Assembly (NCBI RefSeq): GCF_030068455.1 | Contig: NZ_JAQOSQ010000017.1 | Coordinates: forward strand, 1 to 64,000 | Source: Roseofilum casamattae BLCC-M143 | GTDB taxonomy: Bacteria; Cyanobacteriota; Cyanobacteriia; Cyanobacteriales; Desertifilaceae | DNA: 64,000 nt | Direction: 5' to 3' | Part shown: positions 26,602-35,484 of the stretch, in pieces | Layout: the number at the start of each line of letters is the position of its first letter | Position numbering within the stretch: position 1 is the stretch's first letter | Position numbers and translations under genes: made by a program | The notes under the pieces: generated by a model | Databases searched by the model: none | Told to the model about the DNA's origin: nothing | The model's input: only the letters and a program-made list of their open reading frames with translations

Positions 26602-28752
26602 TTACATTGATTTAACAATAGCGCCAAAATCAGCCAAGACTCGCGCGTGATTGCGCAAGATTCCTAACAGGTTTAAACGATTGGTTTGAATATGCGGATC
26701 GTCTGCCATGACTAAGACGCTATCTTCTCCATCAAAAAAGCGACTTACTGTCGGCGCAATTTCGGTTAAGGCATCAACTAGATCTTGATAATTTCGGGTG
26801 GCTTGACAGCGTTCGGTTTGCGGAACAATTGCCACGATCGCATCGTAAAAAGCTCGTTCGGAATCTTGCTCGAATAACTCCGGATTTACTACTCCAACGG
26901 GGTCGAGAGTTTGTTTATCTAAACTGCCTTTCGCACCCAAACGAGTGGAGCGATTCACGGTTTCATAAATTTGGTCTAACTGCCCGGAATTGCGAATCTG
27001 TTGCAGAAATTCGGCTCGTTTGAGGGCATCGAGTAAATCGGATAATACCCGTTGCGCGTAATCGGGGTCGTCTTCTCCCAAAACCGCATTAACTAAATCG
27101 TAGTCAATGGATTTTTCATCTTGCAATTGAGTGCGAATTCGTTGTTGGAAAAACTCAATTAACGACCCTTGCAATTCTGCGGTCTCGCTATCCGTCCAAC
27201 TCGCGGCAATAATATCTTCAATCAGGCGATTCAGATTCAGAGGTAAATTAGCATTCCAGGTAATGCTCACAATAGCATTTGCCGCCCGTCTTAGGGCAAA
27301 GGGATCGGAGGAACCGGTGGGAATCATTGCCAAACTAAAAATACCAATTAAAGTATCCAGGCGATCGCTAATTCCCACAACTTGTCCTACCGTGGTTTGC
27401 GGCAGACTATCGCCCGCTCCTTTCGGTAAATAATGCTCCACAATCCCCGTTGCAACCGCTTCCGGTTCGCCGCTGGCGATCGCATATTTTTCCCCCATTA
27501 CTCCTTGCAGTTCCGGAAATTCGTAGACCATTTGCGTCACCAAATCGGCTTTGCACAAGAATGCGGCGCGATCGCATAACTGACCTTCTTCAGCGCTCAA
27601 TTTCAGTTGCTCGACGACGATCTTAACTACCGAGCGAATGCGCTCCACTTTATCTAGAACCGAGCCAAGTTTTTCCTGAAAGGTGACGGTTTTCAGCGCA
27701 TCCACATAAGTTTCTAACGGTTTCGATAAGTCCGCTTGATAGAAAAACTGTCCGTCAGCCAACCTAGCGCGAATCACGCGACCATTTCCGCGAGCGATGG
27801 TCTCCGATTTCGCCGGATCGCCATTAGAAATGGTAATAAAATAAGGGAGTAATTCCGGCGAGTCGGACGATTTAAATACCGGGAAATACCGTTGATGGGA
27901 CTCCATTACCATAGTGCTGACTTCTACCGGAAGTTGGAGAAAATCTTCATCAAACTGACCGATAACTGCGGTTGGATATTCCACCAGATTGGTTACTTCT
28001 TGCAATAGGGATGGAGAAATGGGAATATATCCGCCGATTTTGCGCGCGCACTCTTCAATTTGCGTTTGAATAACCGCCTGTCGCTCGTCGGGATTAACGC
28101 TAATGAAACCGGATTCCATGGACTGGAGATACTCGGAAGCATTCTCGATCGCGATCGCCTGTGGATGTAAAACGCGATGGCCGTAGGAAATGCGATCGCT
28201 AGAAATCTGTTCGGAACCATTTTCTAACACAACCGATAAGACTTCACTTCCCCAAAGCGCCACCAACCAGCGGATGGGACGGGGAAAACGAATCGACCCA
28301 TTTCCCCAACACATAAATCGCCGACCTTCAAGTCCCAAAATCCACTGCGGAATCAGTTCGGTTAAAATCTCGCTAGTGGCCCGGCCGGGAATCTGTTTCT
28401 GGATAAAGACAAAATCTCCTTTCTCCGTGGGTCGGATCTGGAAATCTTCGACTCGGACTCCTTGTTTTTTGGCAAACCCTTCCGCTGCTTTCGTCGGTTT
28501 CCCGTCTTTAAACGCCGCTTTCGCTGGCGGGCCTTTAATTTCTTCTTCGCGATCGCTTTGTTGTGGCGGCAATCCGTCGATGGTGACTGCCAACCGACGG
28601 GGGGTATTGTAGATCGAGATATCGGTCGGTTCCAGGAACTGTTCGGCCAAAGTAGACGGAATGCGATCGCGCCATTGAGCGATCGCGCTCGAGAGAAAAT
28701 CCGCAGGCAGTTCTTCGGTACCGACTTCTAAAAGAAATGTAGACATAATCAC
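26602..28752 (-). CDS. glyS: glycyl-tRNA synthetase beta subunit
   Basis: 716 residues, full length. The N-terminus [17 protein letters not shown] is diagnostic. Further signatures are [31 protein letters not shown] and [13 protein letters not shown], then the HD-like region [29 protein letters not shown] and [12 protein letters not shown]. The beta subunit supplies tRNA binding and editing in the alpha2-beta2 enzyme. glyQ is not in this window. An ATG two codons inside (MSTFLLEV) is an alternative start. Confidence 0.98.
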   Translation of the reverse strand: MIMSTFLLEVGTEELPADFLSSAIAQWRDRIPSTLAEQFLEPTDISIYNTPRRLAVTIDGLPPQQSDREEEIKGPPAKAAFKDGKPTKAAEGFAKKQGVRVEDFQIRPTEKGDFVFIQKQIPGRATSEILTELIPQWILGLEGRRFMCWGNGSIRFPRPIRWLVALWGSEVLSVVLENGSEQISSDRISYGHRVLHPQAIAIENASEYLQSMESGFISVNPDERQAVIQTQIEECARKIGGYIPISPSLLQEVTNLVEYPTAVIGQFDEDFLQLPVEVSTMVMESHQRYFPVFKSSDSPELLPYFITISNGDPAKSETIARGNGRVIRARLADGQFFYQADLSKPLETYVDALKTVTFQEKLGSVLDKVERIRSVVKIVVEQLKLSAEEGQLCDRAAFLCKADLVTQMVYEFPELQGVMGEKYAIASGEPEAVATGIVEHYLPKGAGDSLPQTTVGQVVGISDRLDTLIGIFSLAMIPTGSSDPFALRRAANAIVSITWNANLPLNLNRLIEDIIAASWTDSETAELQGSLIEFFQQRIRTQLQDEKSIDYDLVNAVLGEDDPDYAQRVLSDLLDALKRAEFLQQIRNSGQLDQIYETVNRSTRLGAKGSLDKQTLDPVGVVNPELFEQDSERAFYDAIVAIVPQTERCQATRNYQDLVDALTEIAPTVSRFFDGEDSVLVMADDPHIQTNRLNLLGILRNHARVLADFGAIVKSM

Positions 28753-28825
28753 CAGAGCGATTCAAGGAGTCATTCGCTTATCCGATTTCCTAGTTTACCC
28801 CGAGTTTGGAATAACACTTGAAGAG

Positions 28826-28889
28826 AGAAACCGGGTTTCTGCGAAAAAAAATACGTTTGCCATGAGGTCGAACGAGAAACCCGGTTTCT
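28826..28889. repeat. second pair of AGAAACC(G/C)GGTTTCT palindromes
   Basis: AGAAACCGGGTTTCT at 28826-28840 and AGAAACCCGGTTTCT at 28875-28889, between glyS and the RNA methyltransferase gene. The spacing start to start is 49 bp, the same as in the 20791-20854 pair. Confidence 0.8.
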
Positions 28890-28916
28890 GGGTATGTCCG
28901 CGCGATCGCCAAAACC

Positions 28917-29885
28917 CTATTCCCGAAAAAAGCGATCGCACTCTTGCAACATCTCCCAAGATATCGCCGACTGTTGCCCCGAACTCCTATTCTGGAACAG
29001 TGCGGTAAATGCTCCCGCTCCCAGCCCTTGTTGCGGCCACAAGCGGTAGCAAGGAAACTGACCGAGGTGGGACTGGTACGCCCCTAGATGAGCTACTTCA
29101 ATGGGCTGAAACTGGGGATAGTGTTTCTGCAACCACTGACAAACTCCCTCGTTTTCAGGTACGGAATAAGTACAGGTCATGTACAACAAGTAGCCGCCAG
29201 GTGCCACGAGTCGAGCGGCGTTGCCAATAATCCGTTTTTGTCGGTTGGCATTCCGATTTAAAGTAACGGGGTGAAAGCATCCCGGTACTTTTTTCCCTTT
29301 CAATAATAGAGATTGACCGCTACACGGTGCATCGACGAGGACGATGTCCGCACTTTCGGGGAAATACTCTGCCAGTCGTTGCGGATCGAGTTGGGTGGCG
29401 ATCGCTCCCCGTTCCTCCGGGCTGAAATGACTGACCTGACAGCGTTTGAGATTGGCAACTAAGGTTCCCAAGCGCTTGCCTACCACTTCATTGGATAAGA
29501 GCAACTGCGGATGCAGAAGCTGCCATGCTAAGAGGCTTTTTCCTCCAGGAGCCGCGCAAACATCAATCGCGACCTTAACGTTCTCTGGTAAGGTCAACAA
29601 GGGCGAAGCAGCAAAGACAGAGGAGAAGTCCAAACAATAATAAGCACCTCGTTGGTGAGCCGGATGTTTTCCCGGTTGTTCGCCGATGCTGAGGCGATCG
29701 ACTCGTTTCGGTTGCCAAGGTTCTCGGGGTTCGATAGCAAAGGGATGCGGATCGGGCGGATCGTCGCACCAGAGAATGCAGGGATGCAGTGGCGCGGGAG
29801 AATTGAAACTGGCCAGAAATCGCTCTTTTTCCTCAAGATTGCTGAAACAGCGATCGCTAAATTTCTTTAGTAGTTTTGCAGACAC
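28917..29885 (-). CDS. RsmB/NOP2-family RNA m5C methyltransferase
   Basis: 322 residues. S-adenosylmethionine motif I is VAIDVCAAPGGKSLLAW. Motif IV with the release cysteine is DIVLVDAPCSGQSLL and motif VI with the nucleophilic cysteine is MTCTYSVPENEGV; both cysteines are present, so catalysis is expected. It lacks the N-terminal NusB domain of RsmB, so it belongs to the shorter NOP2/YebU-like branch. The target is probably rRNA or tRNA cytosine, exact site unknown. Confidence 0.9.
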   Translation of the reverse strand: MSAKLLKKFSDRCFSNLEEKERFLASFNSPAPLHPCILWCDDPPDPHPFAIEPREPWQPKRVDRLSIGEQPGKHPAHQRGAYYCLDFSSVFAASPLLTLPENVKVAIDVCAAPGGKSLLAWQLLHPQLLLSNEVVGKRLGTLVANLKRCQVSHFSPEERGAIATQLDPQRLAEYFPESADIVLVDAPCSGQSLLLKGKKVPGCFHPVTLNRNANRQKRIIGNAARLVAPGGYLLYMTCTYSVPENEGVCQWLQKHYPQFQPIEVAHLGAYQSHLGQFPCYRLWPQQGLGAGAFTALFQNRSSGQQSAISWEMLQECDRFFRE

Positions 29886-29914
29886 GGGAAACTCGCTCGC
29901 GAAGAATCTCGATA

Positions 29915-30280
29915 TTATGGGATGGGTAGGGTAATAATAAATGTAGTCCCTTTGGTTGTGTTGGGAGGATAAATGGCAGGACTAAAGACGTTTATGGTTC
30001 CCTGCATTTGTTCGATCGGGTCTTTCGCGATCGCCAAACCCAACCCAGTCCCCGGAAGATCGCCATTAGCTTGAATGCCTCGGTAGTGGCGATCGAAGAT
30101 GCGATCGCAATCTTCTGCTGGAATACCGGGACCGCTATCGCTAATGGCGATGGCCAGGGGACGCTCGGGAGCAGGATAAGGGACTTGCACGTAAATTTCT
30201 CTAGAAGTTGGAGTGTATTTTAGTGCATTTTCCAGGACATTATTTAGAACTTCAGTCAAGGCGTTAGCATCCACTTCCAC
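29915..30280 (-). pseudogene. duplicated 3' fragment of the adjacent histidine kinase
   Basis: 121 codons covering only the ATPase half (N-box VLNNVLENALKY, G1 ISDSGPGIP, G2 GTGLGLAIAKD). There is no sensor domain and no H-box. It is about 95 percent identical at protein level to the last 120 residues of the kinase at 30456-31712, differing at only six positions (for example Asp to Asn and Leu to Pro near the G2 box). It belongs to a 367-bp direct repeat. It could be silent, or yield a kinase fragment acting as an ATP-binding decoy, but nothing shows expression. Confidence 0.85.
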
Positions 30281-30823
30281 TAGAGTTTGTAAAGTTTACT
30301 ATATTCGTGGAGTTTAGATAATGTTGAATATACCAGCATTTCAGTCCCAGAACCGACTAGCATTATTTCTCTTCTCACTGTTGGTTCTCTGTTCATCAGT
30401 GGTGTATTGAAGAGTCCGAAAGAGAATCAATAGAGGATTCTTAACTTACCTCAGACTATGGGATGGGTAGGGTAATAACGAACGTTGTTCCTTTGGTAGC
30501 ATTGGAAGGATAGATCGCAGGACTGAAGACGTTTATGGTTCCCTGCATTTGTTCGATCAGGTCTTTCGCGATCGCCAAACCCAACCCAGTCCCCGGAAGA
30601 TCGCCATCGGCTTGAATGCCTCGGTAGTGGCGATCGAAGATGCGATCGCAATCTTCTGCTGGAATACCGGGACCGCTATCGCTAATGGCGATGGCCAGGG
30701 GACGCTCGGGAGCGGGGTAAGGGACTTGCACGTAAATTTCTCCGGAAGTTGGAGTATACTTTAGTGCATTTTCCAGGACATTATTTAGAACTTCAGTCAA
30801 AGCATTAGCATCCACTTCCACTA
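29916..30823. repeat. 367-bp direct repeat pair (29916-30282 and 30457-30823)
   Basis: The two units are co-linear with a constant offset of 541 bp and no net gap, and are separated by 174 bp of AT-richer unique DNA (30283-30456). The right unit is the 3' end of the intact histidine kinase; the left is the orphan fragment. Outside the unit, homology stops abruptly at both ends. Confidence 0.88.
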
Positions 30824-31712
30824 AAGGTAGATTGGGAATTATCTGCCGATGTAACCTCAGATGGCGTTCTTCAGCAATGGCTGCAATCGAGAGCAAGAGC
30901 GGATCTAAAATTTCGGCAATGGCATAAGCCTCTAAATTCAAACGCATCGTTCCGAGAGAAGAGGAAGGAGGCAATTGACCGACTGGAGAGGGATCGGGCA
31001 GCAGAGTTTCTCCTTCAGCATCGGGAAAGCGATCCAATGCATCCATGGCTTGGCTGAAATTTTGTAACAAAGTTTGCAGGCGATCGCTCTCTCGTAATAG
31101 GCTTTCGGCGATCGAGCGGTGCGGATCGGGAAGTGGCAAGCGTTTCAGCAGCAGTTTGCTAAAGGTGCCCAAGGCAGTCAGAGGATTGCGAAACTGATGC
31201 AGAAAGTTATGGAACAAATCCTGGCGTTGCGACCTGGTTCTGGCGTTTTCGCGATCGCGATGCTCCAACCATTGAGACCGCTGATCGAGCAAACAGGCGA
31301 TCGTCAGCGTTTGCGTAATATGCTGAATCTGGTCTCGCTCCAACTGATTCCACTGACGATCTTTGCGCTGAGTCACTAAAAAACCCATCAGCATTTTTCC
31401 TTCAATAAGCGGTAAAATTAAGCGATCGGGTTCTGCCGAAACTTCTTCTAACGTCGGATCGACCGTTGCTTCATAGCGAGGGGTCAGTTGTTGCGGTTGC
31501 GGGTCAGAAGGTTGTAGGGCTAGAGGTTCCGAGGCCTTACCCGGTTGAGCCAGATCGGGATAAACGGCGATCGGGATCGGTTGAGCGGAAGAGCGATCGG
31601 GATAGCGTTCGGTCAGATACACTGCACTCAGCGACGCTCCGAACGATTGAGTCAGTAAAGTAATTTGCGATCGACACAGTTCGACAAACTCGGCACTGGC
31701 AGGCCTTAACAT
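30456..31712 (-). CDS. soluble GAF-type sensor histidine kinase
   Basis: 418 residues. The N-terminal 145 residues are GAF-like (VELCRSQITLLTQSFGASLSAVYLTE ... LILPLIEGKMLMGFLVTQRKDRQW). The H-box is LFHNFLHQFRNPLTALGTF with H172, followed by a long dimerisation helix, N-box VLNNVLENALKYTP, G1 SDSGPGIP and G2 GTGLGLAIAKDLIEQM. No membrane segment. The unusual HQFRNP H-box is common to a group of cyanobacterial kinases. No regulator is adjacent. Its 3' end has been duplicated downstream. Confidence 0.9.
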   Translation of the reverse strand: MLRPASAEFVELCRSQITLLTQSFGASLSAVYLTERYPDRSSAQPIPIAVYPDLAQPGKASEPLALQPSDPQPQQLTPRYEATVDPTLEEVSAEPDRLILPLIEGKMLMGFLVTQRKDRQWNQLERDQIQHITQTLTIACLLDQRSQWLEHRDRENARTRSQRQDLFHNFLHQFRNPLTALGTFSKLLLKRLPLPDPHRSIAESLLRESDRLQTLLQNFSQAMDALDRFPDAEGETLLPDPSPVGQLPPSSSLGTMRLNLEAYAIAEILDPLLLSIAAIAEERHLRLHRQIIPNLPLVEVDANALTEVLNNVLENALKYTPTSGEIYVQVPYPAPERPLAIAISDSGPGIPAEDCDRIFDRHYRGIQADGDLPGTGLGLAIAKDLIEQMQGTINVFSPAIYPSNATKGTTFVITLPIP

Positions 31713-31853
31713 AACATGAGGATATCGCTGAACGAGGACTATTCTATAGATTTATTTTAAAGGTGATTGCTATTTTTTCCATAAACAGATATAATCTGCA
31801 CGTATTTTGTAACCACAACTACATCAGTCCGCTAAAAGAGGAGGTAAGGACAT

Positions 31854-32183
31854 TTGGCTAGGAGACGCAAGCGTAAGAGCCGCCGCCGTCAAGAAGGACG
31901 TCGCATTCTTGAACAGGTTCCTCAGTATAGCATTGAAAGTGGCGAAGATAAACCGGTGACTGCCGCCCGCAAGTTCATCCGTGCTCGAGGAATAATTCCC
32001 CCCGCTCTCTTATTGGTTAAGCGGAACGAGCATACCACAGATCGCTACTTTTGGGCAGAGAAGGGTTTATTCGGCGCTCAGTATGTCGAGGAAAACCACT
32101 TTCTGTTTCCGAGTCTGAAACATCCAGAAGATTTGCATCCTCCCTTATTACTGGGCGGGCCTTTAACTCCCAGCAAAGTATAA
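31854..32183 (+). CDS. DUF3155 family protein
   Basis: 109 residues from a TTG start at 31854, chosen because AGGAGG at 31839-31844 lies 9 bp upstream and the product begins with the conserved basic stretch (L/M)ARRRKRKSRRRQEGRRILEQ. The rest (FIRARGIIPPALLLVKRNEHTTDRYFWAEKGLFGAQY) fits the cyanobacterial DUF3155 family. The basic N-terminus suggests nucleic acid or ribosome binding; function unknown. Confidence 0.9.
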   Translation: MARRRKRKSRRRQEGRRILEQVPQYSIESGEDKPVTAARKFIRARGIIPPALLLVKRNEHTTDRYFWAEKGLFGAQYVEENHFLFPSLKHPEDLHPPLLLGGPLTPSKV

Positions 32184-32270
32184 GGAAGACGATCGTATCT
32201 TATGGATGAAAATGCTGTCAAGCTTTAGGGGCGATCGCCAGAAAAGGTAAGGTCAATCGAAACTCTACCT

Positions 32271-32831
32271 CTAAAACGCATCACTTACCAAAAAGCGCGA
32301 TGACAGGGTTTTCTCAAGTTCGGCTAGCTCATCCCGGTGCGCTCTGACAGCTATGATACTCTGCATCGTTGTATTGGAGTTGTCGGAGCACTCTAGGGAC
32401 TGAACTTGGAGTTGCACTTGCTCGGTGCGTCCCGCTCCTTTCCAATAAAACCAACCTGCCGTTGGGGCAAGAAGCACTCCCATCCACAATATGGGAGGAA
32501 AGCCCGACCAGAGCGTGAAGACAACAAACTCGGTACACAACAATCCTAAAGCGGCTAAGCAGGAAAGAAAAATGGTTAGGAACCAACTGGGCCGGACAAC
32601 GCCTTCAAAGGTAATTTGTTGCGTAGCGCGATCGAGGCCTGCCAGACGATAGGCGCGATCGTCGAAGTAGTCGCGGATCGATGGCAGCAATTCGTCTTCA
32701 GTCGCATTCGTCATTAATGTCAGCTCTTCAGTACGGTCTTTGACCGAAGCTTTGATAAAGAAAAATAAGCCGATAGAGAGTAAGAGCGTGAGTACCAATA
32801 AGGAAATGAGTCCGGGATGGTTGAGGGTCAT
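32271..32831 (-). CDS. CCB2-like cofactor assembly of complex C protein
   Basis: 186 residues with an N-terminal membrane segment (about 9-27, LISLLVLTLLLSIGLFFFIK), a soluble stretch, and two further hydrophobic segments (about 83-130). KASVKDRTEE, ITFEGVVRPSWFL and AHRDELAELEK match the cyanobacterial CCB2/CCB4 family, which helps attach heme ci to cytochrome b6. Family assignment is from memory of these motifs, so moderately sure. Divergent from thiL, about 47 bp apart. Confidence 0.68.
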   Translation of the reverse strand: MTLNHPGLISLLVLTLLLSIGLFFFIKASVKDRTEELTLMTNATEDELLPSIRDYFDDRAYRLAGLDRATQQITFEGVVRPSWFLTIFLSCLAALGLLCTEFVVFTLWSGFPPILWMGVLLAPTAGWFYWKGAGRTEQVQLQVQSLECSDNSNTTMQSIIAVRAHRDELAELEKTLSSRFLVSDAF

Positions 32832-32878
32832 ATTCTGAACTTAAGAATGGAAACGTTACATTATTTTACAATGCCGAG

Positions 32879-33883
32879 ATGAAGGTAAGCGATATTGGCG
32901 AACGAGGCTTATTGGAGCGTCTCTTCCCGTTTTGTGCAGCGGAGGTGGTGGGAGATGATGGGGCACTGATTTCGACGAGCGCAGCACTCGAGTTAGCCGT
33001 CACCACCGATGTTTTAGTTGATGGCATTCATTTTAGCGATCGCACTACACCTCCTCATGCCGTAGGATGGCGCGCTGCGGCAGCGAATTTATCCGATCTG
33101 GCTGCTATGGGTGCGTCTCCTCTGGGAATTACCGTCGGGTTGAGTTTAACCCCAGACACGGCAGTTTCTTGGGTGGAAGAGCTATATGGCGGGATGAGAG
33201 ACTGTCTGCAAGAGTATGGCACTGCTATTCTTGGAGGAGATATCGTGCGATCGCCAGTCAACTCCCTCAGTATTACGGCTTTCGGCGAAGTCAATCCCCG
33301 ATACGCGATCGAACGTCATACTGGAGAAGTTGGAGATTTGCTGGTCGTCACTGGAGTTCATGGAGCCTCTCGTGCCGGATTAGAATGCTTGTTAAACCCA
33401 GAATGGGGAAATATTTTTGCTCCCGGCGATCGCCAATTAGCCATTCAAGCTCATCAATATCCCCGTCCTCGTCTCGATCTGTTGCCACATCTGCGAGCTA
33501 CCTTCTGCCCTCGCATAACAGGGATGGACTCGAGCGATGGGTTAGCCGATGCGATCGAACAAATTTGCCGAGCTAGTGAGGTTGGCGCTTGCATTGACGT
33601 ATCTACTATTCCCTATCCGTCTTATTTCAACTCAGTCCTTTCCGAAGATGTCTTATTCCTTTGGGAACACGAATTATTTCAGTGGGTGTTGTATGGGGGA
33701 GAAGATTTTGAGCTAGTCTTAGCAATGCCTGCAGATGTGGCGCATAAATTGTGCGATCGCGTTGGAGAAATCGTCATTATCGGCGAGTTAGTTGAAGGCG
33801 ATGCGATCGAACTTCAAGGCCTTTCCACAAAAAACCCCAACAAAACCATCGAAGGGCGTTGGGGCTTTCAACATTTCAGTTAA
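32879..33883 (+). CDS. thiL: thiamine-monophosphate kinase ThiL
   Basis: 334 residues. The N-terminal DDGALI (about 25-30) and AANLSDLAAMGASPLG (about 69-84) match the ATP/Mg sites of the AIR synthase-like ThiL fold; GGDIVRSP and GMDSSDGLADAIEQIC are further signatures. It converts thiamine phosphate to thiamine diphosphate. A hairpin (CCCCAAC at 33835-33841 with GTTGGGG at 33858-33864) lies inside the last codons and may help termination before the convergent gap2. Confidence 0.95.
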   Translation: MKVSDIGERGLLERLFPFCAAEVVGDDGALISTSAALELAVTTDVLVDGIHFSDRTTPPHAVGWRAAAANLSDLAAMGASPLGITVGLSLTPDTAVSWVEELYGGMRDCLQEYGTAILGGDIVRSPVNSLSITAFGEVNPRYAIERHTGEVGDLLVVTGVHGASRAGLECLLNPEWGNIFAPGDRQLAIQAHQYPRPRLDLLPHLRATFCPRITGMDSSDGLADAIEQICRASEVGACIDVSTIPYPSYFNSVLSEDVLFLWEHELFQWVLYGGEDFELVLAMPADVAHKLCDRVGEIVIIGELVEGDAIELQGLSTKNPNKTIEGRWGFQHFS

Positions 33884-33910
33884 GCGGAAAATAAGGATAA
33901 TCGAGCGATC

Positions 33911-34927
33911 CTAAGCTTGCCACTTCCGAGCAACTAACTCAGCCAGATCGACAACGCGCTGAGAATAACCCCACTCGTTGTCATACCAAGCAATCACTTT
34001 CACCATATCGCCATCCATCACCAGCGTTAAGCTCGCATCGACGATAGAAGAATCATTTGTTCCGCGATAGTCGCAAGAAACCAAAGGTAGATCGCTATAG
34101 CCTAAAATTCCTTTGAGAGAACCGTTAGCAGCTTCTTGCAGAGCTTCATTCACTTCTTCAGCAAAGGTCTTTTTCTCAACCTGAGCGACCAGATCGACTA
34201 CGGATACATTCGGAGTTGGAACTCGCATGGCAATTCCATTTAGCTTGCCTTTAAGGGATGGAATGACCAAAGCCACCGCTTTTGCAGCACCTGTAGATGT
34301 AGGAACGATGTTCAATGCTGCCGCTCTAGCGCGACGGACGTCTCGGTGAGATGCATCCAGCAACCGTTGGTCCCCCGTATAGCTGTGAGTCGTCGTCATG
34401 GTTCCCTTGATGATGCCAAATTTCTCGTGCAGAACTTTGGCGAAGGGAGCTAAACAGTTGGTCGTACAACTGGCATTACTGACCACATTGTAATCTTCAT
34501 GGCGGTATTCCTCATGGTTTACACCCATGACGAAGGTACCGATATTTCCGCCTTTACCGGGAGCTGTAATCAGTACTTTTTTCGCGCCAGCTTGCAGGTG
34601 TTTAGAAGCACCTTCTTCAGTCACGAAGACACCGGTTGATTCAATAATTAGATCGACGCCCCACTCTGCCCAAGGCAAGTTTAGCGGATTGCGATCGGAT
34701 ACGCATTTTACTGTTTTTCCATTGACGGTAATTGAATTTCCATCGGCGCTGACATCACCACCAAAGGTTCCCAACATCGAATCGTACTTCAGCAGGTGGG
34801 CATTAGTCTTCGGATCGGACGTATCATTTACGCCAACAACTTCCAAGTTGCTGTTTTCTCTGCCAGCCCAACAGCGCATGAAGTTACGTCCAATCCGACC
34901 AAAACCGTTAATTGCTACTCTAATCAC
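33911..34927 (-). CDS. gap2: glyceraldehyde-3-phosphate dehydrogenase, Gap2 type
   Basis: 338 residues. NAD(P) binding [13 protein letters not shown] (8-20), then [20 protein letters not shown], which is typical of the photosynthetic Gap2 type and its dual NADP/NAD use. The catalytic cysteine is C154 in [11 protein letters not shown], with [16 protein letters not shown] and [16 protein letters not shown] at the C-terminus. Works in the Calvin cycle and gluconeogenesis. Monocistronic with a long upstream region, and convergent with thiL. Confidence 0.97.
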   Translation of the reverse strand: MIRVAINGFGRIGRNFMRCWAGRENSNLEVVGVNDTSDPKTNAHLLKYDSMLGTFGGDVSADGNSITVNGKTVKCVSDRNPLNLPWAEWGVDLIIESTGVFVTEEGASKHLQAGAKKVLITAPGKGGNIGTFVMGVNHEEYRHEDYNVVSNASCTTNCLAPFAKVLHEKFGIIKGTMTTTHSYTGDQRLLDASHRDVRRARAAALNIVPTSTGAAKAVALVIPSLKGKLNGIAMRVPTPNVSVVDLVAQVEKKTFAEEVNEALQEAANGSLKGILGYSDLPLVSCDYRGTNDSSIVDASLTLVMDGDMVKVIAWYDNEWGYSQRVVDLAELVARKWQA

Positions 34928-35484
34928 TTCGTCTTACCCTCTGTATCTTCAAACCAAGTATTTTTAACAAAATGCTGAATGTTATAATTATCCGTTCCCT
35001 GGAACAGAAATACAACCGATCCAGTGAATATGCCATAAGGCACGAGAACTATCTTCCTCAACAAGTGAGGAAGTCTCGATCGCTTTATCTGATGAAGACG
35101 ATCGCTTCCCAGTAGGAGACCTACTCGGTTGCCCTTTCTCCATAGGCGATCGCCATCAAATTGACAGCGCTGCACCTCTGATGCAAGCACGTTAAATCTG
35201 AAGATACCATAAAAGGGAACTTAGTTTTTTGGCAATCGTACGGTTTCCTTTCCGGAAGAGAGAGAGCAAACCGAGAATACCGAAGTTTAGAATTACTCAT
35301 CATAGCATGAAACTCACAATCGGAAAAAAAGGGTTATCCTAATTTGGGGTTGAAGCAGTTCACCCGTTCAAATGTACCGATCGGGCGAAGATCGAAGAAG
35401 CAAATTTATGCCATAGTATTGCAATTAAAGCAAGTCCTGAAATATGATATCGCGTGTTATTGGTGTGGTGTGTGAGGAAAAAAA
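34928..35484. other. long divergent intergenic region between gap2 and murC
   Basis: 557 bp. It must hold the promoters of both gap2 (minus) and murC (plus). The murC ribosome binding site is a GAGG 12-15 bp before its ATG. The only open frames are short ones lacking codon bias or recognisable sequence. CGATCG and GCGATCGC motifs are present. I see no tRNA, repeat or strong terminator. Confidence 0.5.

Noticed and set aside
33835-33864. Independent regulatory RNA hairpin
   Set aside because: The hairpin is inside the thiL coding end and lacks a T-run; at most a weak attenuator of convergent transcription.
34924-35303. Two short minus-strand frames upstream of gap2
   Set aside because: No domain or start signal; they lie in the promoter region, and the translations show no family resemblance.
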